This document shows positions 7,803-16,369 of a stretch of DNA of 64,000 nt, one piece after another. The stretch spans positions 1-64,000 of the forward strand of contig DASXWQ010000093.1 of assembly GCA_036503555.1 (NCBI GenBank), given 5' to 3'. Positions within the stretch are counted from its first letter, which is position 1. Every line of letters begins with the position of its first letter. Made by a program: the position numbers and the translations under genes. The notes under the pieces were generated by a model that worked only from the letters and a program-made list of their open reading frames with translations, did no database searches and was not told where the DNA came from. Source of the stretch: Actinocatenispora sp036503555. Lineage in GTDB: Bacteria; Actinomycetota; Actinomycetes; Mycobacteriales; Micromonosporaceae.

Positions 7803-9053
7803 ATGGACGAGCTGCCGATCGGGCGCCGGGTCGCCTACTGGCGGGCGCGGCGGAAGATGTCGCAGCAACTGTTCGCCGATCAGATCGGCAAGTCCAAGAG
7901 CTGGGTCGACAAGGTGGAGCGCGGCGTACGCCGGCTGGACAAGTTCTCCGTGCTGTACGAGATCGCCGACGTGCTGAAGATCGACGTGCAACTGCTGTGC
8001 GGCGAGATGCACCGCCAGCCGGACAGCGTCAACTGTGTCGACCAGGTCGAGGTCGAGGAGATCCGCGCCGCCCTGGAGAACTACGACCAGGTCGTCGCGT
8101 TCTTCGAGCCGCCGCAGGTCGACCACGTGGAGCTGGACGAGCTGCGCAAGGCTGTGTGGCACGCGTGGGCGTCGTTCCAGCACGCCAAGTACGGCATGGT
8201 CGCCCGGTCGCTGCCGAAGCTGCTGCGGGACGCGCAGAGCGCCGACGCCGCGTACGACGCCTCGACGGTGACGGTGACCGACACCGGCGCCCGGGTCAAC
8301 GCGGCGCATCTGCTGGCGCAGACGTACCAGATCGCGGCGTCGGTGATGCGCAAGCTCGGCGAGCACGAGCTGGGCTGGCTCGCCGCGGACCGGGCGATCG
8401 GCGTGTCGCACCGGGCGGGGGATCCGCTGCTGGCCGGCGTGGCCACCACCCGGGTCGCGAACGCGATGCTCTCGCTCGGCCGGTCCCGCCCGGCGCTCGA
8501 CCTGAACGTGCAGGTCGCGCACCGCCTGGCGCCGGCGAACGACGCGGAGGCCACGCCGGCCCGGCTCAGCGTGTACGGCCAGCTCCTGCTCCAGGGTGCG
8601 ATGGCCGCCGCGCGCGGCGGTGACCTGGCGACGAGCCGGGACCTGCTGCGCGCCGCGGACGAGGCGGCCGAGCGGCTGGGCCACGACGCGAACCACTACT
8701 GGACCGTGTTCGGCCCGACGAACGTCGCGCTGCACCGGGCCTGCGCCGCGGTCGAGCTGGGCGAGCACGGCATCGCGATCCGTACGCACGAGGGGTTGGC
8801 GCCGGACGCGTTCGGTGCGCTGATGCCGGAGCGGCGGGCGCACCACCTGGTCGACGTGTGCCGGGCGTACACGCAGGTCGGTGACCTGGACACGGCGGCG
8901 GAGCTGCTGGTCGAGGCGGACCGGCTGGCGCCGTCGGAGATCCGCTGCCGGCCGCACGCGCACGAGGTGCTGACGGGCGTCCTGCGGCGCGGGCACGGCT
9001 CGCCGAGCGGGCCGCTCGCGGATCTGGCCGACAACCTCGGCGTGGCGGTGTGA
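7803..9053 (+). CDS. XRE-family regulator with TPR-like C-terminal domain
   Basis: A 416-residue transcription factor. Residues 1-70 form a Cro/CI helix-turn-helix (RRVAYWRARRKMSQQLFADQ then KSKSWVDKVERGVRRLDKFS). The remaining ~340 residues are Ala- and Leu-rich helical repeats resembling TPRs, as found in many actinomycete regulators of development or secondary metabolism. AGGGGGTC precedes the ATG. Its stop overlaps the start of the flavoprotein gene (GTGA), so the two are co-translated and probably functionally linked. The effector is unknown. Confidence 0.88.
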   Translation: MDELPIGRRVAYWRARRKMSQQLFADQIGKSKSWVDKVERGVRRLDKFSVLYEIADVLKIDVQLLCGEMHRQPDSVNCVDQVEVEEIRAALENYDQVVAFFEPPQVDHVELDELRKAVWHAWASFQHAKYGMVARSLPKLLRDAQSADAAYDASTVTVTDTGARVNAAHLLAQTYQIAASVMRKLGEHELGWLAADRAIGVSHRAGDPLLAGVATTRVANAMLSLGRSRPALDLNVQVAHRLAPANDAEATPARLSVYGQLLLQGAMAAARGGDLATSRDLLRAADEAAERLGHDANHYWTVFGPTNVALHRACAAVELGEHGIAIRTHEGLAPDAFGALMPERRAHHLVDVCRAYTQVGDLDTAAELLVEADRLAPSEIRCRPHAHEVLTGVLRRGHGSPSGPLADLADNLGVAV

Positions 9054-9589
9054 CGGCCCCCGTCCTGTACGCGATGGTCTGCGGCTCGCCCGTGGCCCGT
9101 CGCGTCGGGGCACTGGTCGACGAGGCGCACCGGGACGGCTGGCGGGTGTGCGTGGTCGCGTCGCCGTCGGCGACGCGGTTCGTGGACGTGCCGGCCCTCG
9201 CCGAGCGCACCGGCTTCCCGGTACGCAGCGAGTACAAGCGGCCCGGCACACCGGACCTGCTGCCCGACCCGGACGCGATCGTGGTCGCGCCGGCCACCTG
9301 CAACACGGTGAACAAGTGGGCGGCCGGGATCAGCGACACGCTGCTGCTCGGCATCCTGACCGAGGCGTACGGGCGGGGCGTGCCGGTGGTGGCCGTGCCG
9401 TACTCGAACCGGTACCACGCGGCGCATCCGGCGTTCCTGGCGAACGTGACGCGGCTGCGGAGCTGGGGCGTACGGGTGCTGTTCGGTGCCGACGTCTGCC
9501 CGCTGCCGGAGCCGGGCGGAGCCGCCACGGCGGACCTGCCGTGGCGGCTCGCGCTCGATGCGCTTCCCGTTTCCCCGCAACGGATGTGA
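9050..9589 (+). CDS. Flavoprotein of the phosphopantothenoylcysteine decarboxylase-like fold
   Basis: A 179-residue single-domain flavoprotein (HFCD type). Visible family features are an N-terminal Rossmann strand LYAMVCGSPVARRVG, VCVVASPSATRFVD, and DAIVVAPATCNTVNKWAAGI, the FMN-binding/active-site segment with the PATCNT motif. It lacks the C-terminal synthase domain of CoaBC, so it is not the pantothenate enzyme itself. The GTG start overlaps the regulator stop. HTH-TPR regulator plus flavoprotein pairs recur in actinomycetes; the reaction is not established here. Confidence 0.82.
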   Translation: MTAPVLYAMVCGSPVARRVGALVDEAHRDGWRVCVVASPSATRFVDVPALAERTGFPVRSEYKRPGTPDLLPDPDAIVVAPATCNTVNKWAAGISDTLLLGILTEAYGRGVPVVAVPYSNRYHAAHPAFLANVTRLRSWGVRVLFGADVCPLPEPGGAATADLPWRLALDALPVSPQRM

Positions 9590-9645
9590 CGCGTCGCTGC
9601 CGGCCACGCACGCGGGCGTACCGGGCGGACGGTAGCCTGCCTGGG

Positions 9646-10494
9646 GTGGCGACAGTGGCGGACGTGGTGGGCGTGCTGCGGCGGTGGTACCCGGAGGACT
9701 GGGCCGAGCCGTGGGACCGGGTGGGTCTCGCGGTGGGCGAGCCGGAGGCGCCGGTGCGCCGGGTGCTGTTCACCGTCGACTGCGTTCCGGAGACGGTCGA
9801 GCAGGCGGTCGAGGTCGGCGCGGAGCTGATCGTGGCGCACCATCCGCTGCTGCTGCGCGGGGTGTCGAGCGTGGCGACCACGACGTACAAGGGGCGGGCG
9901 GTGCACCGGCTGATCCGCGCCGGCGTCGCGCTCTACGTCGCGCACACGAACGCCGACGTGGCCGCGCCCGGCGTGTCCGACGCGCTGGCGGAGACGCTGG
10001 GGTTGACCGATCTCCGGCCGCTGCGGCCGGCGTCCGGCGCCGCCGCGGGCGAGGGCCGCGGCATCGGCCGGGTCGGCGTGCTGCCGGCCCCCGTCACCCT
10101 CGCCTCCCTCACCCGTACGGTCGCGACGGCGCTGCCCGCCACCGCCTGGGGTGTCCGCGCCGCCGGTGATCCGGACCGGCTGATGCGTACCGTGGCGGTG
10201 TGCGGCGGGGCGGGCGACGAGTTCCTGGCCGACGCGGCGGCCGCCGGCGCCGACGCGTACCTGACGGCCGACCTGCGGCACCACCCGGTGAGCGAGCACC
10301 TCGCGGAGGGCGGCCCGGCCCTGCTGGACGCCGCGCACTGGGCCACCGAATGGCCGTGGCTGGCGCGGGTGTCCGCACGGCTGACGGCGGAGCTGCCGGT
10401 GGAGGGCATAATCTCGTCGCTGGTGACCGATCCCTGGACAGTCCACGCCGTACCCGGTGTTTCGCCGGGCGAGGAACAGGAGTACCACTCGTGA
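9646..10494 (+). CDS. Nif3-like dinuclear metal centre protein
   Basis: A 282-residue member of the Nif3/YbgI family, which forms toroidal hexamers with a two-metal centre. Metal ligands are seen in LIVAHHPLLLRGV (His-His) and in the late DLRHHPVSEHL and LLDAAHWATEWP; the Asp of VAHTNADVAAPG is also conserved. Family members have been linked to GTP cyclohydrolase-like and stress roles, but function is unsettled. Start GTG 9646 is chosen because VATVADVVGVLRRWYP matches the usual N-terminus. It overlaps the zinc-ribbon gene by 4 nt. M. tuberculosis Rv2230c is the counterpart in the same gene order. Confidence 0.9.
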   Translation: MATVADVVGVLRRWYPEDWAEPWDRVGLAVGEPEAPVRRVLFTVDCVPETVEQAVEVGAELIVAHHPLLLRGVSSVATTTYKGRAVHRLIRAGVALYVAHTNADVAAPGVSDALAETLGLTDLRPLRPASGAAAGEGRGIGRVGVLPAPVTLASLTRTVATALPATAWGVRAAGDPDRLMRTVAVCGGAGDEFLADAAAAGADAYLTADLRHHPVSEHLAEGGPALLDAAHWATEWPWLARVSARLTAELPVEGIISSLVTDPWTVHAVPGVSPGEEQEYHS

Positions 10495-11228
10495 AGGCCG
10501 ACCCGGCTGCGCAACGCCGACTGCTGGACCTGCAGGCGACCGACACCGCACTGACCCAGCTCGCGTACCGCCGGGGGCACCTGCCCGAGCTGGCGGAGCT
10601 CGACCGCCTGGACGGCGAGCTGCGCGACGCGACCGACGAGCAGGTACGGGCCGAGACCGCCGTCGAGGACCTGGACCGGGACATCTCCCGGCTGGAACGC
10701 GACGTCGACCAGGTGCGCCAGCGCGCCGCGAAGGACCGCCAGCGCCTCGACTCGGGCTCGGGCGGCGCGAAGGAGCTGGAGAGCCTTCAGCACGAGCTGG
10801 CGTCGCTGGGCCGCCGCCAGTCCGAGCTGGAGGACTCCGAGCTGGAGTTGATGGAGCAGCGCGAAGCCGCGGAGCGTACGTTGGCCGCCGCGACCGGCCG
10901 CCAGTCGGAGGTACGCGGCGAGCGGGAGGCGACCGAGCAGCGCCGCGACACCGCCCTGGTGGAGATCGCCGCGGAGGAGGAGCGCCGGCGCGCCGAGCGT
11001 GAGCGGTTCAGTGTCGGCCTGCCCGAGGACCTGGTCGCCCTGTACGAGCGGATCCGCGCGAACACCGGCATCGGTGCCGCGGTGCTGCGCGCCCGCCGCT
11101 GCGAGGGCTGCCGGCTGGAGCTGTCCGGCTCCGACCTCGCCGCCGTGCGCGGTGCCCCGCCGAACGAGGTGGTCCGGCACGAGGAGTGCGGCCGCATCCT
11201 GGTCCGTACGGACGAGTCGGGGCTGTGA
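10491..11228 (+). CDS. Coiled-coil protein with C-terminal C4 zinc ribbon
   Basis: A 245-residue protein made of a long charged coiled coil (about residues 5-175, rich in Glu, Arg, Gln and Leu) followed by a treble-clef-like zinc ribbon with CEGC and HEECGR pairs near the C-terminus. It is the family of M. tuberculosis Rv2229c, always found beside Nif3 and RNase H genes. It may bind nucleic acid or the ribosome; the function is not proven. GAGGAACAGGAG precedes the GTG start. Stop-start overlaps on both sides place it in one operon. Confidence 0.88.
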   Translation: MKADPAAQRRLLDLQATDTALTQLAYRRGHLPELAELDRLDGELRDATDEQVRAETAVEDLDRDISRLERDVDQVRQRAAKDRQRLDSGSGGAKELESLQHELASLGRRQSELEDSELELMEQREAAERTLAAATGRQSEVRGEREATEQRRDTALVEIAAEEERRRAERERFSVGLPEDLVALYERIRANTGIGAAVLRARRCEGCRLELSGSDLAAVRGAPPNEVVRHEECGRILVRTDESGL

Positions 11229-12406
11229 GCGTCGAGCGCGTCACGGTCGAGGCGGACGGCGGGTCGCGCGGCAACCCGGGGCCGGCCGGCTACGGCGCGC
11301 TCGTGCGCGACCCGGCCACCGGCACGGTCCTCGCCGAACGCGCCGAATACCTGGGTGTCACCACCAACAACGTCGCGGAGTACTCGGGGCTGGTCGCCGG
11401 GCTGCGCGCGGCGGCGGAGCTGGGCGCCCGGCGCGTCGACGTACGGATGGACTCGAAGCTCGTCGTCGAGCAGATGGCCGGCCGGTGGAAGGTCAAGCAT
11501 CCCGGCCTGCGCCCGCTGCACGCCGAGGCGTCCGGGTTGCTCGGCGACTTCGCCGAGGTGACGTTCACCTGGATCCCGCGGGCCCGCAACACGCACGCCG
11601 ACGCGCTCGCGAACAAGGCGATGGACGCCGGCCAGCGCGGCGTACCGCTGACGCTGGACACGATCGACGCGGTCGCGCTGGATCATCCGCCTGACGCACC
11701 GGAGCCCGCCGGCGCGCCGGAGGACGTCGCCGAGGCCGTCGGGATGGGGCACGGCGGGGCGATCGGGGCACCGGCGGGCGGCGCCGCGGATGCCGGACGT
11801 ACCCGGATGATCCTGGTACGGCACGCCGCGACCGACGACACCCGGCGCGGCGCGTTCTGCGGCCGGGGCTGCGACCCGGAGCTGAGCGACATCGGCCGGA
11901 TGCAGGCCGTCGCGCTCGCCGACCGGTTGGCCGGGCTGGCACCCGACGCCGCCGTACTCACCTCGCCGCTGGCCCGCGCCCGCGCCACGGCCGACGCCGT
12001 CGCCGCCCGCCTCGGTACGACGGCGGAGGTCGAGCCGGACCTCGCCGAGTGCGCGTTCGGCGCCTGGGAAGGGTTGACGTTCGCGGAGATCCAGCAGCGG
12101 TGGCCGGACGAGCTGGCCGCCTGGCTCGGCTCCACCGCGGTCGCGCCGCCCGAGGGCGAGAGCATCGACGCGGCCGACATGCGCTTCGCGCCGGTCCTCG
12201 CCGCCGCCCGCGCCCGGTACGCCGGCCGCACCGTCGTCGTCGTCGGCCACGGCACGATGGTCAAACTCGCCCTGCGCGACACGCTCGGCGCGGGACGGCG
12301 CTTCCTGGACAGCATCCAGGTCAACCCGGCCGGACTGTCCGTTGTGGACACCTGGCCCGACGGCACCGCCGCCGTACGCACCATCAACGAAACCACCCAC
12401 CTGTGA
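11225..12406 (+). CDS. Bifunctional RNase H / histidine phosphatase
   Basis: A 393-residue fusion. Residues 1-150 are RNase HI-like, with acidic catalytic positions in EADGGSRGNPGPAGYG, NNVAEYSGL, MDSKLVVEQM and RNTHADALANKAMD, and would cleave RNA in RNA:DNA hybrids. A Pro/Ala/Gly-rich linker (about 150-190) leads to a CobC/PhoE-type phosphatase with LVRHAATDDT (phosphohistidine), FGAWEGLTF and VVGHGTMVK. M. tuberculosis Rv2228c has the same fusion, with RNase H activity plus a phosphatase acting on alpha-ribazole phosphate and other esters. GTGA overlap with the preceding gene shows co-translation. Confidence 0.93.
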   Translation: MSVERVTVEADGGSRGNPGPAGYGALVRDPATGTVLAERAEYLGVTTNNVAEYSGLVAGLRAAAELGARRVDVRMDSKLVVEQMAGRWKVKHPGLRPLHAEASGLLGDFAEVTFTWIPRARNTHADALANKAMDAGQRGVPLTLDTIDAVALDHPPDAPEPAGAPEDVAEAVGMGHGGAIGAPAGGAADAGRTRMILVRHAATDDTRRGAFCGRGCDPELSDIGRMQAVALADRLAGLAPDAAVLTSPLARARATADAVAARLGTTAEVEPDLAECAFGAWEGLTFAEIQQRWPDELAAWLGSTAVAPPEGESIDAADMRFAPVLAAARARYAGRTVVVVGHGTMVKLALRDTLGAGRRFLDSIQVNPAGLSVVDTWPDGTAAVRTINETTHL

Positions 12407-12528
12407 GCACGGCGGAGTAGCTCCTCGTCGCGGACGAGCGATGCCGCCGGTGCGGCGGTACCCGATACTGCGGCGGTCAGGACACGGGATGGTCTGGACT
12501 CCGGCGAGGGGTTTCGGAGTGCCTTTGC

Positions 12529-12570
12529 TCTGCACACCTGTACGCATCGCGATGCGTACAGGTGTGCAGA
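12529..12570. repeat. 42-bp perfect palindrome with flanking third copy
   Basis: Bases 12529-12570 read identically on both strands, with no loop and centre at 12549/12550. The outer part GGTGTGCAGA (12561-12570) recurs as a direct repeat at 12587-12596, extended to an inverted match with GCTCTGCACACC at 12527-12538. The element lies between the RNase H/phosphatase gene and the TM2 gene. It could be a terminator (as RNA it folds into a near-loopless hairpin) or a multi-site operator. Confidence 0.85.
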
Positions 12571-12682
12571 CCAGGCTCTGCCTACCGGTGTGCAGAGCGA
12601 AGGGGGGTTGGCACCATGTGCCGGGCCGGGGTGGCGGCGGACACTAGGATTGGTGTTCACCCCTCGGACGGAAGGTGGGACG

Positions 12683-12889
12683 GTGCGGGACAAGTCGCTC
12701 GGCCTGGCGTACGTGTTGTGGTTCTTCTTCGGGCTGTTGGGGATCCACCAGTTCTACCTGGGCAAGGTGGGGCGCGGGTTGCTCTACCTGCTGACCGGGG
12801 GAGTGCTCGGCATCGGGTGGATCATCGACCTGTTCACGCTGCCCAGCCAGACCCGCCGGGTCAACTCGGAGCGCCGCGTCGGCCTATGA
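12683..12889 (+). CDS. TM2-domain membrane protein
   Basis: A 68-residue protein consisting almost only of a TM2 domain: two membrane helices (about LAYVLWFFFGLLGI and LLYLLTGGVLGIGWIIDLF) joined by the conserved HQFYLGKVGRG turn. TM2 proteins are widespread small membrane proteins of unknown biochemical role. GAAGGTGGGACG precedes the GTG start. The stop is followed at once by a pair of GTCCACTGTGGAC-type palindromes. Confidence 0.85.
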   Translation: MRDKSLGLAYVLWFFFGLLGIHQFYLGKVGRGLLYLLTGGVLGIGWIIDLFTLPSQTRRVNSERRVGL

Positions 12890-12890
12890 C

Positions 12891-12924
12891 TCCACTGTGG
12901 ACGATCGTTGGGTCCACTGTGGAC
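12891..12924. promoter_or_regulatory. Paired TCCACTGTGGA palindromes upstream of the DUF397 gene
   Basis: TCCACTGTGGA at 12891-12901 and GTCCACTGTGGAC at 12912-12924, with centres 22 bp apart, about two helical turns. The same pair arrangement occurs upstream of the GH18 gene at 56.6 kb and, less perfectly, upstream of a small gene at 26.9 kb. This looks like a dimeric regulator's operator; the protein is unknown. Confidence 0.5.
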
Positions 12925-12966
12925 GGCCAGCCGGTGCCACGGATCCGTGTGCCGGCGGCGCGGAAC

Positions 12967-13147
12967 ATGGATCTGGTGTGGAGAACGAGCAGCCGGAGCA
13001 ACCAGCAGGGCGGTGCGTGCGTCGAGGTGGCCTCGGATCTGGTGGTCCTCCGGGGTGCGGGACAGCAAGGACCGGGACGGGGGGACGCTCGTCGTGGGTA
13101 CGGCGGCGTTCACGGACCTGGTGAAGGCGGGCCGGCTGGACGCCTGA
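12967..13147 (+). pseudogene. DUF397 protein gene, frameshifted
   Basis: The first part, from ATG 12967, encodes MDLVWRTSSRSNQQGG then ACVEVASDLVVLRG, a textbook DUF397 N-terminus. The rest, VRDSKDRDGGTLVVGTAAF then TDLVKAGRLDA, lies one frame over. The break is at the CGGGGTG run (13051-13057), where one extra G would explain it. DUF397 proteins normally sit next to an XRE regulator with a DUF5753 domain and act in developmental control; no such partner is adjacent. It may be a true pseudogene or a sequencing error in the G run. Its end overlaps the convergent phosphoesterase by 38 bp. Confidence 0.8.
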
Positions 13148-13955
13148 CCACCGTCGCGTCGGTGAAGACCAGCGGCGACCACTCCGGCGCGCCGTGCCGG
13201 CCGTGCTGCGGATCCACCCCGACCAGCGGTACGCCGCCCACGGTGCGGGTCTGGTGCCGGGCGCGCCGGTCGATGACCAGCCCGGGTACGTCGGCGTCCC
13301 ACCGGGCGGCCTGGCTGTGCCCGTGCACCTGGGCGTAGGGCGGCGGCGCGGCGCGCTCGGCGTACCGGGCGAGCCAGGACGGGTGCAGCTCGCGCGCCGC
13401 GTCGGTCCAGACCGGTCCGGCCCAACGGTCGGGTACGCCGGTGAGTTTGGCGCCGGCACGCCAGAGTCGTTCGTCGTCGTGCAGCGCGTTGATTGCCTCC
13501 GCCGCCTCGTGTGCGGTGCCGGGGCGGCCGAGCACGTCGCGGGCGTACTCGGCGGTCAGGCCGGCGTGGCAGGCGAGCCAGCAGAGGCCGGCGCCGTCGG
13601 TGAAGGCCGCCGCCGCCCGCATCCATCCGGTACGCCACCAGCGCAGCAGGGTCGCCACCGAGCCCTCGTCGAGCGTCTCGGGCCAGCGGAAGACGGCGCG
13701 GTGCACGTACCGCTGCTCGTGGTTGCCGACGAGTTGCACCCACTGGTCGGGTTGCCGGGCCATGATGCCGTCGACGAGCCGCAGTACGCCGGGGCTGTCC
13801 GGCCCGCGGTGTACGAGGTCGCCGACCTGGACGACCACGAGGTCCGCCGGCAGCCGAAGCACAGCGTCGTCGTCCACCGCGCCGAGCCCGCGCAGCGCGG
13901 CGGCGAGAGCATCCCGGTGCCCACCAACGTCCCCGACTACCGCGACCCGGCCCAT
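13110..13955 (-). CDS. Metallophosphoesterase (actinomycete Ser/Thr phosphatase-like)
   Basis: A 281-residue calcineurin-fold protein with VVGDVGGHRDAL, VVQVGDLVHRGPDS, LVGNHEQRYVH and QVHGHSQAARWD. In the first block the usual GDxHG is GDVGGH, so the first metal-binding His is displaced; in the second, GDxxDRG is GDLVHRG. These substitutions appear to define a separate subgroup of the family. Substrate is unknown. It converges with the broken DUF397 gene. Confidence 0.8.
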   Translation of the reverse strand: MGRVAVVGDVGGHRDALAAALRGLGAVDDDAVLRLPADLVVVQVGDLVHRGPDSPGVLRLVDGIMARQPDQWVQLVGNHEQRYVHRAVFRWPETLDEGSVATLLRWWRTGWMRAAAAFTDGAGLCWLACHAGLTAEYARDVLGRPGTAHEAAEAINALHDDERLWRAGAKLTGVPDRWAGPVWTDAARELHPSWLARYAERAAPPPYAQVHGHSQAARWDADVPGLVIDRRARHQTRTVGGVPLVGVDPQHGRHGAPEWSPLVFTDATVVRRPAGPPSPGP

Positions 13956-13980
13956 GCCGGGCAGCGTAACCAGAACGGTG

Positions 13981-14901
13981 TCACGTACGGCGGGCGCCGG
14001 GCTCGTCGGCGATCGCCGGCTCGGCGTACCCGGTGGTGGCGGCCCAGGTCGCGAGGAGCTTCAGTCCGTCGGCGGTGGGAGTGTTGGGGTCGGCGGTGTA
14101 GACGTTCAGGTACTGCTCGGGTTCGGACGGCAGCTGCATCGACTCGAAGTTGAGGTCGAGCTCGCCGACGGCGGGGTGATGCAGCCGCTTCCGGCCGCTG
14201 CGGTGGAACGTGACGTTCTGCGCGGCCCAGTGCAGGCGGAACAGCTCGCTCCGGGTGGAGAGTTCGCCGATGAGCGTGACGAGGTCGTTGTCGTGCGGGT
14301 TGCGTCCGGCCTCCAGCCGCAGCATCGCGGCGGCGTCCTGCGCGATCCGGTCGTAGTCGACGAAGAAGTCGCGGGCGGCGGGGTCGAGGTAGACGAACCG
14401 GGTGGTGTTGGCGGGCCGCTTCGTCGTCGCGCCGGCGACGGGCGAGTCGAGGACGGGTGAGTACAGCGCCCGGGCCAGCGGGTTCATGGCAAGGATGTCG
14501 TGGCGGGCGTTGCGTACCCAGGCGGGCGCGTCGCTGATCGCGTCGAGGATCTGCCGGATGACCGGCCGGACCGAGGTCCTGGCCGGCCGGCGCCGTCGGC
14601 GGGTCGACGGGCCGGCGGCGCGTGCCAGGGCGAACAGGTGTTCGCGTTCGGCCTCGTCGAGCTGGAGCGCGGTCGCGACACCGTCCAGGACGGCGTCGGA
14701 GGCGCCGGCCAGGTTCCCGCGTTCCATCCGGACGTAGTAGTCGATGCTGACCCCGGCGAGCAGCGCGACCTCCTCGCGGCGCAGGCCCTTGACGCGCCGG
14801 TTCCCGCCGTACGCGGGCAAGCCCGCCCGCTCCGGCGTGATCCGCTCACGCCGGGAGATCAGGAACGCCCTGACCTGGGCGCGATGCTCTGCGGTGTCCA
14901 C
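13981..14901 (-). CDS. XRE-family regulator with MmyB-like ligand domain
   Basis: A 306-residue transcription factor. The N-terminal helix-turn-helix reads VKGLRREEVALLAGVSIDYY then VRMERGNLAGASDAVLDGV; the C-terminal half (about residue 105 on) is the MmyB-like PAS-type domain, with DAPAWVRNARHDILAMNPLA, FVYLDPAARDFFVDYD and the late LHHPAVGELDL. Such proteins often control a divergent oxidoreductase gene in response to a small hydrophobic ligand; here the divergent neighbour is an aldo/keto reductase 87 nt away. GTG 14901 is chosen; GTG 14910 would add three residues. Confidence 0.9.
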   Translation of the reverse strand: MDTAEHRAQVRAFLISRRERITPERAGLPAYGGNRRVKGLRREEVALLAGVSIDYYVRMERGNLAGASDAVLDGVATALQLDEAEREHLFALARAAGPSTRRRRRPARTSVRPVIRQILDAISDAPAWVRNARHDILAMNPLARALYSPVLDSPVAGATTKRPANTTRFVYLDPAARDFFVDYDRIAQDAAAMLRLEAGRNPHDNDLVTLIGELSTRSELFRLHWAAQNVTFHRSGRKRLHHPAVGELDLNFESMQLPSEPEQYLNVYTADPNTPTADGLKLLATWAATTGYAEPAIADEPGARRT

Positions 14902-14988
14902 GCCGTCCACGGTAGGCGCGAGGCGCACCGGGCTGGGGGTAAAGCTGTTACCTCCCAAGCCGGCCCGGCGGCTCCTAGCCTCGGACAC

Positions 14989-15885
14989 ATGACAGCTACG
15001 AGCCCAGATCTCGTCCTGAACAACGGTGTCACGATGCCCGCGCTCGGGTTCGGTGTGTTCCAGAGCCCGCCGGAGGAGACCGCGGTCGCGGTCGAGACGG
15101 CGCTCCAGGTCGGTTACCGGCACATCGACACCGCCGCCGCGTACGGGAACGAGCGGCAGGTCGGCGAGGGCATCCGCCGGTCCGGGCTGGACCGGGGCGA
15201 GGTGTTCATCGAGACCAAGGTGTGGGTCAGCGACTACGGCTACGAGCAGGCGCTGCACGCCTTCGACAAGGCGGCCCGCAAGCTCGGCGTCGACCAGCTC
15301 GACCTGCTGATCCTGCACCAGCCGGCCACGGACCGGTTCGACCAGACCGTCGCGGCGTACCAGGCGCTGGAGACGCTGCTCGCCGACGGCAAGGTACGCG
15401 CGATCGGCGTCAGCAACTTCATGCGCCACCACCTCGACGAGTTGCTGCGGCGGACCGACGTCGTACCGGCGGTGAACCAGATCGAGCTGCACCCGTACTT
15501 CTCCCAGCCGGACGTGCAGCGGGCCGACGAGGAGCACGGCATCCTCACGCAGGCGTGGTCACCGATCGGCGGCATCACGTTCTACCCGGGTTGGGGCGAG
15601 GACCGCCGCAGCGTCCTCGGCGACCCCACCGTCGCCCAGATCGCCGCCGAGCACGGGAAGACGTCCGCTCAGGTGATGCTGCGCTGGCAGCTCCAGCACG
15701 GCCGCTCGGCCATCCCGAAATCCACCAACCCGGGCCGGATCGCCGAGAACTTCCGTATCTTCGACTTCGATCTGACCAGCGAGCAGCTCGCGCGCATCGA
15801 CGCGCTCGACACCGGCGTACGCAGTGGCCCCGACCCCGACGTGCCGCGCCTGGAGGTGTTCGCGCGAGTCGTACCCGAGGACTGA
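14989..15885 (+). CDS. Aldo/keto reductase
   Basis: A 298-residue NADPH-dependent oxidoreductase with a TIM barrel. Catalytic residues are in HIDTAAAYGNE (Asp, Tyr), ETKVWVSDYG (Lys) and LILHQPATDRF (His); the cofactor motif IPKSTNPGRIAENF binds the NADP phosphate. Closest in type to actinomycete 2,5-diketo-D-gluconate reductase-like enzymes, but the substrate is not fixed. It is divergent from the MmyB-type regulator and followed 25 nt later by a cupin gene, suggesting a short detoxification or carbonyl-metabolism operon. Confidence 0.92.
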   Translation: MTATSPDLVLNNGVTMPALGFGVFQSPPEETAVAVETALQVGYRHIDTAAAYGNERQVGEGIRRSGLDRGEVFIETKVWVSDYGYEQALHAFDKAARKLGVDQLDLLILHQPATDRFDQTVAAYQALETLLADGKVRAIGVSNFMRHHLDELLRRTDVVPAVNQIELHPYFSQPDVQRADEEHGILTQAWSPIGGITFYPGWGEDRRSVLGDPTVAQIAAEHGKTSAQVMLRWQLQHGRSAIPKSTNPGRIAENFRIFDFDLTSEQLARIDALDTGVRSGPDPDVPRLEVFARVVPED

Positions 15886-15910
15886 CGACACCGGCCTGGA
15901 GACCACCGAC

Positions 15911-16333
15911 ATGCAGAAGAACCCCAGCACCGCGACGGTACGGACACCGGCGGCGAACTTCACCGGTGACGTCTGGTTGAACCCCGTCTTCTCCGGCGAC
16001 GGCGCCTCCCACCTCATCGTGGGGCTCGTCCGGTTCACCCCGGGCGCGCGCACCAACTGGCACTCGCACGCGAACGGGCAGCTCCTCGTCTGCACCGACG
16101 GCACCGGCCTGGTCGGCACCCGCGACGGCACCACCACCCTGCTGCACGCCGGCGAGAGCGTGTGGACGCCGGCCGGCGAGGAGCACTTCCACGGCGGTAC
16201 CGCCGAGAACATGATGTGCCACTACGCCATCCTGGACGCCGCCGGCGACGCCGAGGCCACGACGTGGCTGGAGCCGGTCACCGACGAGCAGTACGCCGAC
16301 GCCAACGCCACCGCGGCCCGCACGGAACGCTGA
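15911..16333 (+). CDS. Cupin-domain protein
   Basis: A 140-residue single cupin barrel. Metal ligands are in TNWHSHANGQLLVCTDG (the HxH motif of cupin motif 1) and WTPAGEEHFHGG (motif 2). The family includes quercetin-dioxygenase-like and carboxymuconolactone-related proteins; no specific activity can be assigned. Starting at ATG 15911 avoids overlap with the reductase gene. It follows that gene on the same strand and is probably co-transcribed. Confidence 0.85.
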   Translation: MQKNPSTATVRTPAANFTGDVWLNPVFSGDGASHLIVGLVRFTPGARTNWHSHANGQLLVCTDGTGLVGTRDGTTTLLHAGESVWTPAGEEHFHGGTAENMMCHYAILDAAGDAEATTWLEPVTDEQYADANATAARTER

Positions 16334-16369
16334 CGCATCTTCCGGCCGACAGCAGCTCGTGCGGGCTGC

